A stretch of DNA of 64,000 nt from Sphingopyxis macrogoltabida (GCF_001314325.1 NZ_CP009430.1:310001-374000), one strand, 5' to 3'; shown: positions 46,245 through 54,763, counted from the first letter of the stretch. Made by a program: numbers and translations. The notes: a model not told the origin generated them from the sequence alone.

Positions 46245-46631
46245 TCAGACCTTGCGGATTGGTCCTGGATATTGCGCGACGAGCTCATCGGCGGTGAGCA
46301 GGGTGATGCCCTCGACCATCGACTGGGCGATCAAAAGACGATCAAAGGGGTCCTTGTGGATTGCAGGAAGACCATCGATCGCTACGGCATGTTCGCTCAG
46401 GATCGGCATCTCGCCGTACCCATTGTCGAGGAGACCGCGTCTCAGGAGGCGCGCATCGACGGTGAAGTCATCACGTCCAAGGGCGCTTTTGATCGCGACC
46501 TCCCACAGGCTTGCCGCGCTGAAGAAAAGCTCGTTTTCAGGGTCTGCGATGAGGTTACGCCCATCGACTGGTAATCGATCCGGTAAGCCGGCGGCCCAGA
46601 TCAAGACATGGGTGTCGAGCAACAGTTTCAT
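46245..46631 (-). CDS. PIN-domain toxin (VapC-like)
   Basis: A 128-residue PIN ribonuclease. The acidic site residues are visible: Asp6 (LLLDTHVLIW), Glu44 (SLWEVAIKS), Asp94/Asp97 (HKDPFDRLLIAQ) and Asp115 (LLTADELV). Its ATG overlaps the stop of the Phd-type antitoxin, giving a classic antitoxin-first operon. Probably cleaves RNA when the antitoxin is lost, stabilising the element. Confidence 0.9.
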   Translation of the reverse strand: MKLLLDTHVLIWAAGLPDRLPVDGRNLIADPENELFFSAASLWEVAIKSALGRDDFTVDARLLRRGLLDNGYGEMPILSEHAVAIDGLPAIHKDPFDRLLIAQSMVEGITLLTADELVAQYPGPIRKV

Positions 46632-46873
46632 GATTGACCGCCGAACAGGCTCTCGATCTCATCTCCGCCCATCCGGTCGAAGTCGTCAGGAACCTTAAGC
46701 TGGCCTGTCATGAAGCCGAGGCGTTTTGCCTTCCCGGCCTCCGGCGCGCTCAAAGGTACGATTTTGGCAACCGGCTTGCCGGCTTTTGCAATGATGAAGC
46801 CGCCTCCGCTCGCCAGGCGATCGATCAACCGCGACAAGTGGGTTTTGGCCTGATGAATGTTGACGGTTTCCAT
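46628..46873 (-). CDS. Phd/YefM-family antitoxin
   Basis: An 81-residue antitoxin, METVNIHQAKTHLSRLIDRL followed by GGGFIIAKAGKPVAKIVPL, the usual DNA-binding Phd/YefM fold; the C-terminus would wrap the PIN toxin. Direct repeats of CTTAGTTT just upstream are probable autoregulatory sites. Confidence 0.9.
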   Translation of the reverse strand: METVNIHQAKTHLSRLIDRLASGGGFIIAKAGKPVAKIVPLSAPEAGKAKRLGFMTGQLKVPDDFDRMGGDEIESLFGGQS

Positions 46874-46918
46874 ATGAGCCCCTCACGGCTTAGTTTGAAC
46901 GACTTAGTTTACTCATAT
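46871..46918. promoter_or_regulatory. probable operator of the Phd/PIN operon
   Basis: CTTAGTTT occurs twice in direct order (46889-46896, 46903-46910), flanked by ATATGAG (46872-46878) and CTCATAT (46912-46918), in an AT-rich patch at the antitoxin start. This fits conditional autoregulation by the toxin-antitoxin complex. The remaining bases to the DUF736 gene show nothing clear. Confidence 0.5.
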
Positions 46919-47147
46919 CCGTACCAGAATGCAAATCATAGCCTGCCTCGAGCGGAGCGCGTCTTCCCTCCCTGTCTGTCATGAAGAGAACTCGCCCTAG
47001 ACCTCCGACGAGAATATCGCGTCAGGCGACCTGCGGACCCTCGAGAAACAGAAAAAGGGCCCGCTTCGCGGGGTGAGCGAAGCGTGCCCCAGTGGCCCCC
47101 GCGCGAGGCACGACGCGCGGGGGATGGGAGGACGGTGCGGGTGCGCC

Positions 47148-47660
47148 CTATTCGGCGGCCTCGGTCTCGCGCTTGCCGCGCTGCTTGCGGCCGGTTTCCT
47201 GCGGCTCGCCGCCGAAGCCATGCTCGGCCGAAGATTCGCCGAGGCCCTCCTGGACTTGGGGCTCGCCCCCTTCCTCACCGGGCAGCGGGGGCAGCGCGTC
47301 ATCGGACTTCGCCGCCACTTCGCTCGCGAGATCGCGGCGCCGGGTCGTCGGGCGCGACCAGACGAGGTTGTAGCTTCCGTCGGTCTGCCGGAAGGCCGAA
47401 ACGTAGAGCGGCGACGCGAGGCTCGGATCCTCGAGCTTGCCGTTCAGGAAGGCTTCGCCAGTGCCGTTGGCGAAGAGCTCGAACAGCGCCCCGACCTTCA
47501 CCCATGCGCGCGAAGTGCCGAGTGCGAGGATGTCATATTTGGGCGCGCGTTCATTGGCCGATTGCACCACGCGAAGCGCGATGGTCATGGCGATGGTGAG
47601 CGTCGTGATTTTGCCGACGAAAATGCCCTGGGCATTTTCCTTGATCGAACCGATATTCAT
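47148..47660 (-). CDS. DUF736 family protein
   Basis: A 170-residue protein. The first 110 residues are a clear DUF736 domain: MNIGSIKENAQGIFVGKITT, SANERAPKYDILAL, WVKVGALFEL, GSYNLVWSRP. The C-terminal 60 residues are an acidic, low-complexity extension. DUF736 genes are common on plasmids and ICEs of alphaproteobacteria; function unknown. Confidence 0.88.
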   Translation of the reverse strand: MNIGSIKENAQGIFVGKITTLTIAMTIALRVVQSANERAPKYDILALGTSRAWVKVGALFELFANGTGEAFLNGKLEDPSLASPLYVSAFRQTDGSYNLVWSRPTTRRRDLASEVAAKSDDALPPLPGEEGGEPQVQEGLGESSAEHGFGGEPQETGRKQRGKRETEAAE

Positions 47661-47822
47661 GGAAAGGTCTCCTGGATATTGGCCGCGGACCGCATGTCCG
47701 GACCAAATCTCCAGATCCTCCTTCCCTCCTCGGCCGCTCGGCCGAGCGGGCGCGAACGCGCCCGAATCCGAGGTCCGCAGTCGCGGCCTCGGGATGCCCC
47801 GGGGGCACCGCTCGACCCTCGA

Positions 47823-48749
47823 TCAGAGGGTCAGGTAGCAATCATGCGCGGGGAGAAACGCCCCCGCGACGCTCTCGCCTTGCCCGAGCATCCGCGCTCC
47901 CCTGGACCCCGCCCAGTCGGGTCGCGGCAGATGGTCGCCCATGGCGAAGCGGTAGATCTGGTGCCCGATGCGCGCGTCGAGGCGGAAACCGTCCGGGCGG
48001 CTCTCGAAATGATCGATCACCGGGCGCGCGACCGCGAAGTCCGGCAGCTCCTCGATGGGCGGCGTGCCAGCAAAACGGTGATCCCAGGACGGAAAGTCGG
48101 CTATCTGGTTCGGATGTGCGTCGATGATGCGCTGGTCGATCGTGATGTCGAGCATGAAGGCATCCGCCAGCAGCGTCAGGCCCTCGCGGGTGAAGGTGAT
48201 CCAGTTCGCCGAATATTTGAGGGGGAGGACCATCCAGGAGCCCCCGTTGAGCTGCCAGCCCGAGAGGCGGACACCGCCCTGGCCATAGCTTCCATGATGA
48301 TGGTTGTAGCCGGTGATATGGCGTCCGACGGGCCAGTCGTCGGTCATCGGCCCGATGATGCCGGGCGGGCGCAGCGATGCGAAGCTTGGAATATCGGCCA
48401 ACCGTCGTTCGGCGGCCGGCACAGCCGACGACGGCGCGAGATCGAGGACACGGCGCGCCTTCGCGGCGGGATCCGCATCGCCGGAGGTGGCGATATCGAC
48501 CGTGAGACACAGGTCGCCGCAGCGCGGCCGGGCCGTGCGCGGACAGTCGAGTTCGAGCCGGGCGCGGTGGAACGTGGGGCTGCGGCCTTCGGAGATCGGA
48601 CATGCCTCGAGAGTCCAGTCGAGTTCGCGCCGACGATTCCATCCTTCATGGAGAAGCCAGGTCCGCGTGCGGTATTCGCTGTCGGAAGCCGCCTATCTGG
48701 GCATTTCGGCAGTGAGCTTGGCGCGAAGCGTCATGGGGGTCGTCGGCAT
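47823..48749 (-). pseudogene. hypothetical gene interrupted by an amber codon at position 19
   Basis: An ATG at 48749 with AAAGGA upstream opens the frame MPTTPMTLRAKLTAEMPR, which meets TAG at 48693-48695. The same frame then continues without another stop to 47823, first through about 90 codons of protein-like sequence (starting AASDSEYRTRTWLLHEGW) that contain no ATG, GTG or TTG. The first later start is GTG at 48422, giving a 199-residue product. So the gene is probably a 308-codon frame broken by a nonsense mutation, unless the codon is suppressed or read through. No domain was recognised. Confidence 0.65.
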
Positions 48750-49126
48750 GGGAAGTCCTTTCGGATGAGAGGTTCGGGTCGGGTCGGGCGTCCGCGGCTG
48801 CGGGGAAGCAGCCGGCACCGGCGGGACCAGGCTAGGCAGATCCCCCTCCCCTCGTTTGTTCGGGGCGCTGCGGGAGGCGGCGGAGCAGATCCTTGCCAAT
48901 GAGCTTGTTGAACGCGGGCGGCAGGCGCGGCGATTGTTACGCGATGGAGGGGATCACGATCTTTCGCGATTAAATGGTGGGGTGCGGCCGTGCGTTGACA
49001 GGACGATCGGGATAAACTGAGCCGGCGGCGGTCAAGGCCCCGTAGCGGGCCGGAGTGGCCGGCAAGGACCTTGGGTCGACGGCGAGCCGGTGGGAGTGAA
49101 TTGGGGAATATTAGGGTGCTGCGCCG
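48750..49126. repeat. intergenic region with structured repeat, copy 3 (short form)
   Basis: The segment 48949-48982 starts GGGGATCACGAT and ends AAATGGTGGGG, the same borders as copy 1, but the inner hairpin is reduced to a few bases. It lies about 200 bases upstream of the amber-interrupted gene. No gene recognised in the 377 bases. Confidence 0.45.
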
Positions 49127-49441
49127 TCAATCGCCGTTATCATCGCGGAAACGATCAAACTGATGCATACGCGCGTGCAGGATTGTGACGATGCCGACAG
49201 CGTCCTCGCTCAGACGCCGCCAATAGATATAGTGATGCTCGCATCGGCAATAATAGCCGGATACGCCGAATTCGGCAGGAATCGCACGCGAGACGACCTC
49301 ACGGGCTGCAATCCGCTCAAAGCAGGCAAAGAGCCCGCGTATATAGACTTCGGCCTGGTCCTCGCCCCGAGTTTCGCGGGTGTAGCTGAATATCTCATCA
49401 AGCCGTTGGCTCGCGACTGCGGAAACCCGGAAAGATGTCAC
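49127..49441 (-). CDS. RelE/ParE-family toxin
   Basis: A 104-residue toxin with the ParE/RelE fold: FRVSAVASQRLDEIFSYTRE, then EVYIRGLFACFERIA, and the final strands HHYIYWRRLSEDAVGIVTIL and HARM. It starts 2 bases after the antitoxin stop. ParE members act on gyrase and RelE members on ribosomal mRNA; ParE is more likely here but not proven. Confidence 0.87.
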   Translation of the reverse strand: MTSFRVSAVASQRLDEIFSYTRETRGEDQAEVYIRGLFACFERIAAREVVSRAIPAEFGVSGYYCRCEHHYIYWRRLSEDAVGIVTILHARMHQFDRFRDDNGD

Positions 49442-49443
49442 GA

Positions 49444-49701
49444 TCAGCCCCGGCGGTTGCGCGCGATTACGCTGTCAGCATCAAGCGCAGCGTAGCTGCT
49501 CTCGGGTTCGCCAAAGGCGTGGGTCAGCTCCGCCTTCAGTCGCTCGTACATGTCTCTCTCGTTCCGCTCCTTGTCGCGCCGGATGAGATCGCGGACATAT
49601 TCGCTGACATTTTCATAGGCGCCGTCATCGCCGACATGCGCGGCGACGAAGTCGCTGAGCACACCGCTGATGCGAACATTCAATGTCATCGGTTTGTTCA
49701 T
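49444..49701 (-). CDS. ParD-like ribbon-helix-helix antitoxin
   Basis: An 85-residue antitoxin (MNKPMTLNVRISGVLSDFVA, then YENVSEYVRDLIRRDKERNE), first gene of the pair with the ParE-like toxin. The ATG at this position fits the protein family; the longer frame runs into promoter sequence. The palindrome ATATT-ATGG-AATAT (49722-49735) just upstream is a likely operator. Confidence 0.87.
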   Translation of the reverse strand: MNKPMTLNVRISGVLSDFVAAHVGDDGAYENVSEYVRDLIRRDKERNERDMYERLKAELTHAFGEPESSYAALDADSVIARNRRG

Positions 49702-49721
49702 GCTTAGCACCTCTTGTCTCC

Positions 49722-49735
49722 ATATTATGGAATAT
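49722..49735. promoter_or_regulatory. probable operator of the ParDE-like operon
   Basis: A perfect ATATT/AATAT inverted repeat with 4-base spacer, about 20 bases before the antitoxin start, in an AT-rich patch of otherwise GC-rich DNA. Ribbon-helix-helix antitoxins usually repress at such sites. Confidence 0.5.
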
Positions 49736-49852
49736 TGTGGACGGTTACAAGGCGGAACGAAAGCGCGGGCGCGACTGCGATCGCCGGCAGGACGAGGTCG
49801 GATGGCGACCTGAGGGTTTCGGTTGTTCGGACAGCTGTCGTTCGCTCGCGGC

Positions 49853-50053
49853 CTAATTTGTGCGGCGGCTCCGGGGCGGCCGCGGCCCGACATGGTCGGC
49901 CGAGATTTCGAGGTCGGTTGCGAGCTGGGTCAGGGTTCGGTGCGCGCCAAGGCGCTGAAGTCCGTCAAGCCGGCCATCTTGGTCGAGGCGCGCGATGCGC
50001 GAGCGGATGAGCGAGGCGGCGACGCGAAGCGTGTGGGGATCGATCTCGGCCAT
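49853..50053 (-). CDS. small hypothetical protein
   Basis: A 66-residue protein (MAEIDPHTLRVAASLIRSRI...), helical with a short basic tail. No domain recognised. It follows the next gene by 39 bases and could be co-transcribed with it. Weakly supported. Confidence 0.45.
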   Translation of the reverse strand: MAEIDPHTLRVAASLIRSRIARLDQDGRLDGLQRLGAHRTLTQLATDLEISADHVGPRPPRSRRTN

Positions 50054-50092
50054 GGCTGTCTCTTTAGCAGATTGTCGCCGGTCAGGCGAGGG

Positions 50093-50407
50093 TCAGGCGG
50101 CCTCGGTCCGGGCTGGACGCCAGAGGCGGGTGAGATCCCGAATCTCCTCTCGGCGCCCGAATTCGTCGGCGTAGATGGCACAAGGCTGCTGTCCGATAAA
50201 GCGGATGATCGCGGTAATGTCGGCGGCGATCGCGCGGTCGAGGCCGAACATGTCGGCGATGGGGAAATGGCCATGCTTCTCGCCGCACCACCAGGCGAGA
50301 AGGAAATTGGCGACGCGGCGCGACTGGCCCGTGTCGGACCGGGCGATAGCGATCAGTCGATCGAGTGCTTCGGCGGCGCTCTGTCTGTCGATGGTGATTG
50401 TCGTCAT
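50093..50407 (-). CDS. hypothetical protein
   Basis: A 104-residue protein with sensible composition (LLAWWCGEKHGHFPIADMFG, then DITAIIRFIGQQPCAIYADE). Reminiscent of small proteins of sphingomonad and rhizobial mobile elements, but no function can be assigned. Confidence 0.6.
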   Translation of the reverse strand: MTTITIDRQSAAEALDRLIAIARSDTGQSRRVANFLLAWWCGEKHGHFPIADMFGLDRAIAADITAIIRFIGQQPCAIYADEFGRREEIRDLTRLWRPARTEAA

Positions 50408-50549
50408 GCCGTTGTCCAGTCACGCATAAAGAGTTCGGGCCATCTCATCATGATGCGGGCGAGCGCACAAGCAGCTAATATCAGGACCGGGCAAGAAGAG
50501 CGGCGCGCGCGGCCTCGGCGGTTCAATGGATCGAACCGAAGAAGCGCCG

Positions 50550-50852
50550 TTACATTTCGGCCTGACAATGCCCGTCGGCCTGGCGGGCGCCGACGTCTCG
50601 CTCAGCGCGGAGCCGGGATGCCAGGTCGTCCGGGATTTGGGCGAAGGGCGCGACGAGCGCGATCGCGGCCTCGGGCTCGAGCAGCTCGCCAGGTTCGCCC
50701 CCGACCCAGAGCGTGGCCTCGCCTTCGTCGGGCTCGGCCTCGGTCCGCGTGAAGACTTGCGCGAAGAAAGTCTGCAGGGGGCGGTCCCATCCGATCGCGA
50801 CCGCAACGACGTCCGTCTGGTCAGGTATGGGGGTGAGGTTGTGGCGGCTCAT
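50550..50852 (-). CDS. hypothetical protein
   Basis: A 100-residue acidic protein (WDRPLQTFFAQVF, then GEATLWVGGEPGELLEPEAA) without recognised domain. Its start overlaps the upstream gene's stop (ATGA), so three genes here form a coupled set ending the GHKL ATPase operon. Confidence 0.6.
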   Translation of the reverse strand: MSRHNLTPIPDQTDVVAVAIGWDRPLQTFFAQVFTRTEAEPDEGEATLWVGGEPGELLEPEAAIALVAPFAQIPDDLASRLRAERDVGARQADGHCQAEM

Positions 50853-51043
50853 GTCCTGCTCCTGGTAATGCGGTGGTCAACATGACGCCGGGCGCCTTCG
50901 GCGCTCGCGAGCGCGCGCATGGTGGCGGCCGCGGCGCGCGGGCATCCGGCTTGTCGCAAGAGGTCGCGCGCGGCGCGGAGATGATCAATCGCCTGATTGG
51001 TCCGTTTCAGATCGGCGGGCATGGCCGGGCTGATCCGCCTCAT
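50849..51043 (-). CDS. small hypothetical protein
   Basis: A 64-residue basic helical protein (DLKRTNQAIDHLRAARDLLR). Its ATG overlaps the GHKL ATPase stop and its stop overlaps the next start, each by four bases. The exact packing supports it as a real gene although nothing is known of its role. Confidence 0.55.
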   Translation of the reverse strand: MRRISPAMPADLKRTNQAIDHLRAARDLLRQAGCPRAAAATMRALASAEGARRHVDHRITRSRT

Positions 51044-52722
51044 GGCCCTTCCTCAATCACCTCGGCCCCCGTCGCAGGACTTGCCGGGTCGAGGCGAAGC
51101 TCGAGTCCGTCGTGGCCGATTGCGGCGTGGAGTGTCCGGCCCTTGGGAATGAACCACCGGACGCGTTCCTCAAGAATGTTGCGGGCCTTCTCGATCAGGG
51201 CGGCGTCCTCGCCCTCGAGCAGACTGGTCGCGATTTCGCGGGCATCGGCGATGAAGTGATCGTGCTGGGTCTCCCAGCTGTCGGCGTCGCGCTCGGTGGA
51301 GGGCGAAAAGCATGTACCTTCGAGAAGGTCGACGAGTTCGTTGGCGGAGATGAGTTTCGGCGACGCGAAGACGATCCGTGCGTCTTCGAGGTAACAATGC
51401 CATCCATCGTCGAAGATGATCGCGACGGGTGCGGGCACCGTGAAGGTTTCCGTGGTCGCCGCGGAAACTTCGACAAAGAGCGTGAGCCCGTCGACGGGCC
51501 CGCTCTCGATCTCCGGTACATCATCGCCCGCGTCGAAGGTCGAGATCGCGCCATTCAGCTCAAAGGCGAAGTGCATTCCGGTGACGCGCGGCAAGGCGTC
51601 GTACCACCCATATCCCTGCATGGGCGGGTCCAGGTCGGCAAGGCGTCCGGCGAACCGTTCTTCCTTCGCAAGGGCGAACGCGGCGCATTGTTCGAGGGCG
51701 GCGCCGAATTCGCACATGAGGATGGGCTCGCCCGTCAGCGGTGGCCGGCCATGGGAAAGGTCGCTGTCGCTGTCGGCCTGCGTGGGAGTCCACGGATTGA
51801 GGTGGGGGGTCGCCTCGGGAAGGTCGACGCCGAGATCGCGGGCGTGGCACCAGTCACGATAGGACAGGCGGTGGGTCCCGAGGCCGCGGATATGCTCGTA
51901 GATCGCGATGGCGACAGCGGTGCGCAGACTTGCGAGCGCCGCATTGTCGACGACCTCCTTGCGCGCGGGGAGGACGAGCTGAATCTGCGGCGCATCGACG
52001 ATGTCGATCAACGCAGTCCAGTGGCGATCAGGCTCGCTGACGCCGGGGAGGCGGCAGGCAACGGTGACGCCATGGAAATTGATCGACGCGGCCGGATTGA
52101 ACATGCGGGAGCGACGATAAATGCCGATGCGGACACCGTCGCGCTCGACGATCGCCTCCGCCTCGGCGAGCCACTGCTTGTTTGGCTGCTTCGCGCCGTT
52201 CAGGCTGACCTCGATGGGGGCGTAAAGTGCCGCGTTCCGCGCGACCGGTTCCAGCCGGTCGCGCCAAAGAGGGTCGAGGACGAAGCGGATCGTCGTCCCC
52301 ACCGGATGCGCGGTCTCGATGACCGCGATCGGCGCGGCGCTTTCCCAGTCATCCGTAGCGATGGCGATGCGCCAGCCCTTGCCGCTGCCTTTTGCGCGCG
52401 AGGTTATTTCGGCGCGGCGCCCGGCGAGGCTGAAGACGCCCATGCCCGCGGGATCTTCGCGCGCCTTGAGCGACTTGTCCCAGTCGGACTGGCCCAGCGA
52501 GAGGAGGACGGAGGGGTCGGCGATGCCGGATCCATTGTCGGTCACGCCGAGCCAGAGGACATTGTCCTCGATGCGGGTCTCGAGCGTGACGCGCGAGGCG
52601 CCGGCGCGGCGTGCATTCTGGAAGAGTTCGGCGAGGACATCGTCGATCGTGTTGTTGAAGAGTCGGGTGACCTTCCCGATCGCGTCCTGGCTGACGCGCG
52701 TCGAAATGGTTTGAGGCAGCAT
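51040..52722 (-). CDS. GHKL (HSP90-like) ATPase domain protein
   Basis: A 560-residue protein whose N-terminal 200 residues form a GHKL ATP-binding domain: N-box DDVLAELFQNARRAGA (Asn36), G1 box TDNGSGI (Asp62) and G2 box GMGVFSL near residue 95. The remainder is unassigned and has no kinase, MutL or topoisomerase signature. The start follows GGGGA; an ATG four codons earlier is also possible. Followed by two coupled small genes and preceded by an antirestriction gene. Possible roles include chaperone- or MORC-like DNA functions; none is shown. Confidence 0.82.
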   Translation of the reverse strand: MLPQTISTRVSQDAIGKVTRLFNNTIDDVLAELFQNARRAGASRVTLETRIEDNVLWLGVTDNGSGIADPSVLLSLGQSDWDKSLKAREDPAGMGVFSLAGRRAEITSRAKGSGKGWRIAIATDDWESAAPIAVIETAHPVGTTIRFVLDPLWRDRLEPVARNAALYAPIEVSLNGAKQPNKQWLAEAEAIVERDGVRIGIYRRSRMFNPAASINFHGVTVACRLPGVSEPDRHWTALIDIVDAPQIQLVLPARKEVVDNAALASLRTAVAIAIYEHIRGLGTHRLSYRDWCHARDLGVDLPEATPHLNPWTPTQADSDSDLSHGRPPLTGEPILMCEFGAALEQCAAFALAKEERFAGRLADLDPPMQGYGWYDALPRVTGMHFAFELNGAISTFDAGDDVPEIESGPVDGLTLFVEVSAATTETFTVPAPVAIIFDDGWHCYLEDARIVFASPKLISANELVDLLEGTCFSPSTERDADSWETQHDHFIADAREIATSLLEGEDAALIEKARNILEERVRWFIPKGRTLHAAIGHDGLELRLDPASPATGAEVIEEGP

Positions 52723-52816
52723 GGTCGTCCCCATGGAGTCCGGGTCGTGGAAGGAAGCGGGCGCGCAGCGGCAGGCCGCGCGCGCGAGCGCGGGCCTGCC
52801 GCGTGGCCGCGGCGGG

Positions 52817-53248
52817 TCAGTCGATGGCGGCCAAGATGTCTGCGGCCTCGGAATGGCGGCAGGCATGGTCCAGGAGGCGATGGTAGGCCTCGGCGAGCCT
52901 GTCGTCCTTGAATTCCATCGACAGGTCCGACAGCGTGAACAGGGTCACGATGATGCCGGCGGCCTCGGCGCTGACCGCGCCCTCGTACCCGTTCCCATGC
53001 CAGCTTATCCGGAAGGGTTCGCTCCGGGTCGGCGCGAGGAAGAGCGGCTCGCCGCCCTGCTCGTAGAAGGTCCAGAAGCCGCCCTTATAGTCAGGGCTGA
53101 GCCTGTCCATGAAACCGAAGGCGCGAATCTCGCCCACGAAGAACAGGCGCTTACCGAACAGGCGTGGCAGGAATTCGATGCGTTGACCGTCGGGGACGAT
53201 GGTGACTGTGGGCGCGAGGTTGGCGAGGGCGGATGCTGAACTGGACAT
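52817..53248 (-). CDS. antirestriction protein, KlcA/ArdB family
   Basis: A 143-residue protein with the ArdB/KlcA core: RIEFLPRLFGKRLFFVGE, GFMDRLSPDYKGGFWTFYEQ and FLAPT. Such proteins protect incoming DNA from type I restriction and are usual on conjugative plasmids. The ATG follows GGGAGACC; the longer frame upstream is not coding-like. Confidence 0.85.
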   Translation of the reverse strand: MSSSASALANLAPTVTIVPDGQRIEFLPRLFGKRLFFVGEIRAFGFMDRLSPDYKGGFWTFYEQGGEPLFLAPTRSEPFRISWHGNGYEGAVSAEAAGIIVTLFTLSDLSMEFKDDRLAEAYHRLLDHACRHSEAADILAAID

Positions 53249-53360
53249 GGAAGGTCTCCCGAACGGATTGACGGACGACCAGGTGGCGCCGCACTTTCGA
53301 CGCCTTTCTGGCGCCTCTCCTTTCCCCCTCCCCTTGCGGCGTCCCGTTTCCCTCGGGTGG

Positions 53361-53585
53361 TCAGCCAGGTTCGTCTTGGCCCAGGATTTCGATAAAAAAC
53401 GGTCCGCGCCACGCCCGCACCCAGGCCGGCGCGTTTGGATGATCCCGCAAACTGTCGGACTCGTCCGAGTTCGATTTGAGGTCCACCGGGACCTTGCCAA
53501 CGTCCCATTCGGTCTCGCCCTCGGGGTCGACTGCGATCGCATAGGCGTTCACCCAGGCCTGCGGATGAAATCTCACCAGGGTCAT
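53361..53585 (-). CDS. small hypothetical protein
   Basis: A 74-residue acidic protein (MTLVRFHPQAWVNAYAIAVD..., ending IEILGQDEPG). No domain recognised. It stands 112 bases before the antirestriction gene in the same orientation. Confidence 0.55.
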   Translation of the reverse strand: MTLVRFHPQAWVNAYAIAVDPEGETEWDVGKVPVDLKSNSDESDSLRDHPNAPAWVRAWRGPFFIEILGQDEPG

Positions 53586-53611
53586 GGCGCGGCTCCTTCA
53601 GGCGGGGTGGG

Positions 53612-53911
53612 CTATTCGGCGAGGTTCGTCAGCCGGACCATATAATGGCTCGGCATGGTTGGCCGGGGACCAAGATGCTCGCGACAGATCTCGACCAGGC
53701 GGTTCCAGAGCGGCGCGGGCATGTCGGCATCGCTGCCTTCGCCGTTGAGGCTGGGATCGATGAGCACGACGACGTCGGACCATTCGTCGACGTCGCCGCC
53801 TCTGTACCATGGGAATTTAGGCTGGTCGTTTCCGAGCCACTGCCGGAAGGCGGGATCGGCGAAGAATTCGGGCACGTTGAGTACGAGGCCGGCGCAGCGA
53901 TGGGTATGCAT
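53612..53911 (-). CDS. hypothetical protein
   Basis: A 99-residue protein with many aromatic and acidic residues (FFADPAFRQWLGNDQPKFPW, then WSDVVVLIDPSLNGEGSDAD). No domain recognised. Spacing of 26 bases to the following gene suggests co-transcription. Confidence 0.55.
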   Translation of the reverse strand: MHTHRCAGLVLNVPEFFADPAFRQWLGNDQPKFPWYRGGDVDEWSDVVVLIDPSLNGEGSDADMPAPLWNRLVEICREHLGPRPTMPSHYMVRLTNLAE

Positions 53912-54079
53912 GGGGTTGTCTCCTGGGCTGGTAGAGGATGGGCCGAGGGCCTCGGCCGCGGCGCGTCAGAAGAGCGAAAGCTGTACGCCGGGTTGCGGCG
54001 GCGGGGCGGCACCGCCCCCAGGATCGCTGCGCTCGTCCTTCGCGAATGATGCGGCGGCATTTGGTTCCGCGTGGCGTGA

Positions 54080-54763
54080 CTACGCGAGCAGAGTCCGTGC
54101 GCCCCAACCGCCGAGAATATGGGCCGGCGTGAACCAGCGGTCGCGTACTTCCAGGGCGAGCGAATCCCCGACCACGACTTCGGCCGGGACATGCAGCAGC
54201 GAGAACTGGATATAGGCCATGTGGACGGCGCGTGGGTCGATATCGATCGCGGTGACATGAAGCTGTCGCTGATAGTTTATGCCTTCCGCGCGCATCGCCT
54301 CGGCGAGCGCGATGACCATCGCGCCTGCGCCGCAGGCGGGTTCGAGCGCCTCGACGAACCCTTTTTCGGCCATGCGCGCGCGCACCGTTTCGGTATCGCC
54401 GAGCGTCACGCGGGCCATCATCTGGCAGACCGTATAAGGCGTGAAGAACTGCCCGCGGTCGCTGTTGTGGATCCCGAGCGCGCCGAATACCTCGCCGAAA
54501 ACATCGGTCGGCCCGGTTTCGAGCACCATCGTGATTTCGGCGAGAATGCATGGGAACAGCTCCAGGGTCGGCCGGTCGTAGCGAGCGGCGATCTCGAGAT
54601 ACCGGGCCTCGCGCCGCTTGAAGGCTCGGGCGTCAACGGCGTTCGAGATGGAAAGGGCGATCATTTCGATGCAGTCGGAGAAGAGGGTGTAGCGGTCGTG
54701 GCGCTGGCTCGCCCGCTGGAAATGACCGAGGATGGCCTTGATGTGCTGGTCGTGCGGGGACAT
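54080..54763 (-). CDS. short N6-adenine-methylase-like protein
   Basis: A 227-residue protein resembling the front of type I-like N6-adenine methyltransferases. DRGQFFTPYTVCQMMA (102-117) and the AdoMet motif EPACGAGAMV (141-150) are clear, with acidic Asp174/Asp176 and GDSL (199-202). The catalytic (N/D)PP(Y/F) motif that should follow is absent; the chain ends soon after FTPAHILGGWG. Similar short forms occur on mobile elements, so this may be a normal AdoMet-binding variant rather than a truncation. Methylation activity is doubtful. Confidence 0.8.
   Translation of the reverse strand: MSPHDQHIKAILGHFQRASQRHDRYTLFSDCIEMIALSISNAVDARAFKRREARYLEIAARYDRPTLELFPCILAEITMVLETGPTDVFGEVFGALGIHNSDRGQFFTPYTVCQMMARVTLGDTETVRARMAEKGFVEALEPACGAGAMVIALAEAMRAEGINYQRQLHVTAIDIDPRAVHMAYIQFSLLHVPAEVVVGDSLALEVRDRWFTPAHILGGWGARTLLA

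Noticed and set aside
47073..48902. 609-codon rightward frame
   Set aside because: Antisense to the DUF736 gene, whose domain is unmistakable, and to the amber-broken gene. No domain or ribosome site.
51112..52911. 599-codon rightward frame
   Set aside because: Antisense to the GHKL ATPase gene, which has clear ATP-binding motifs. Treated as a shadow.
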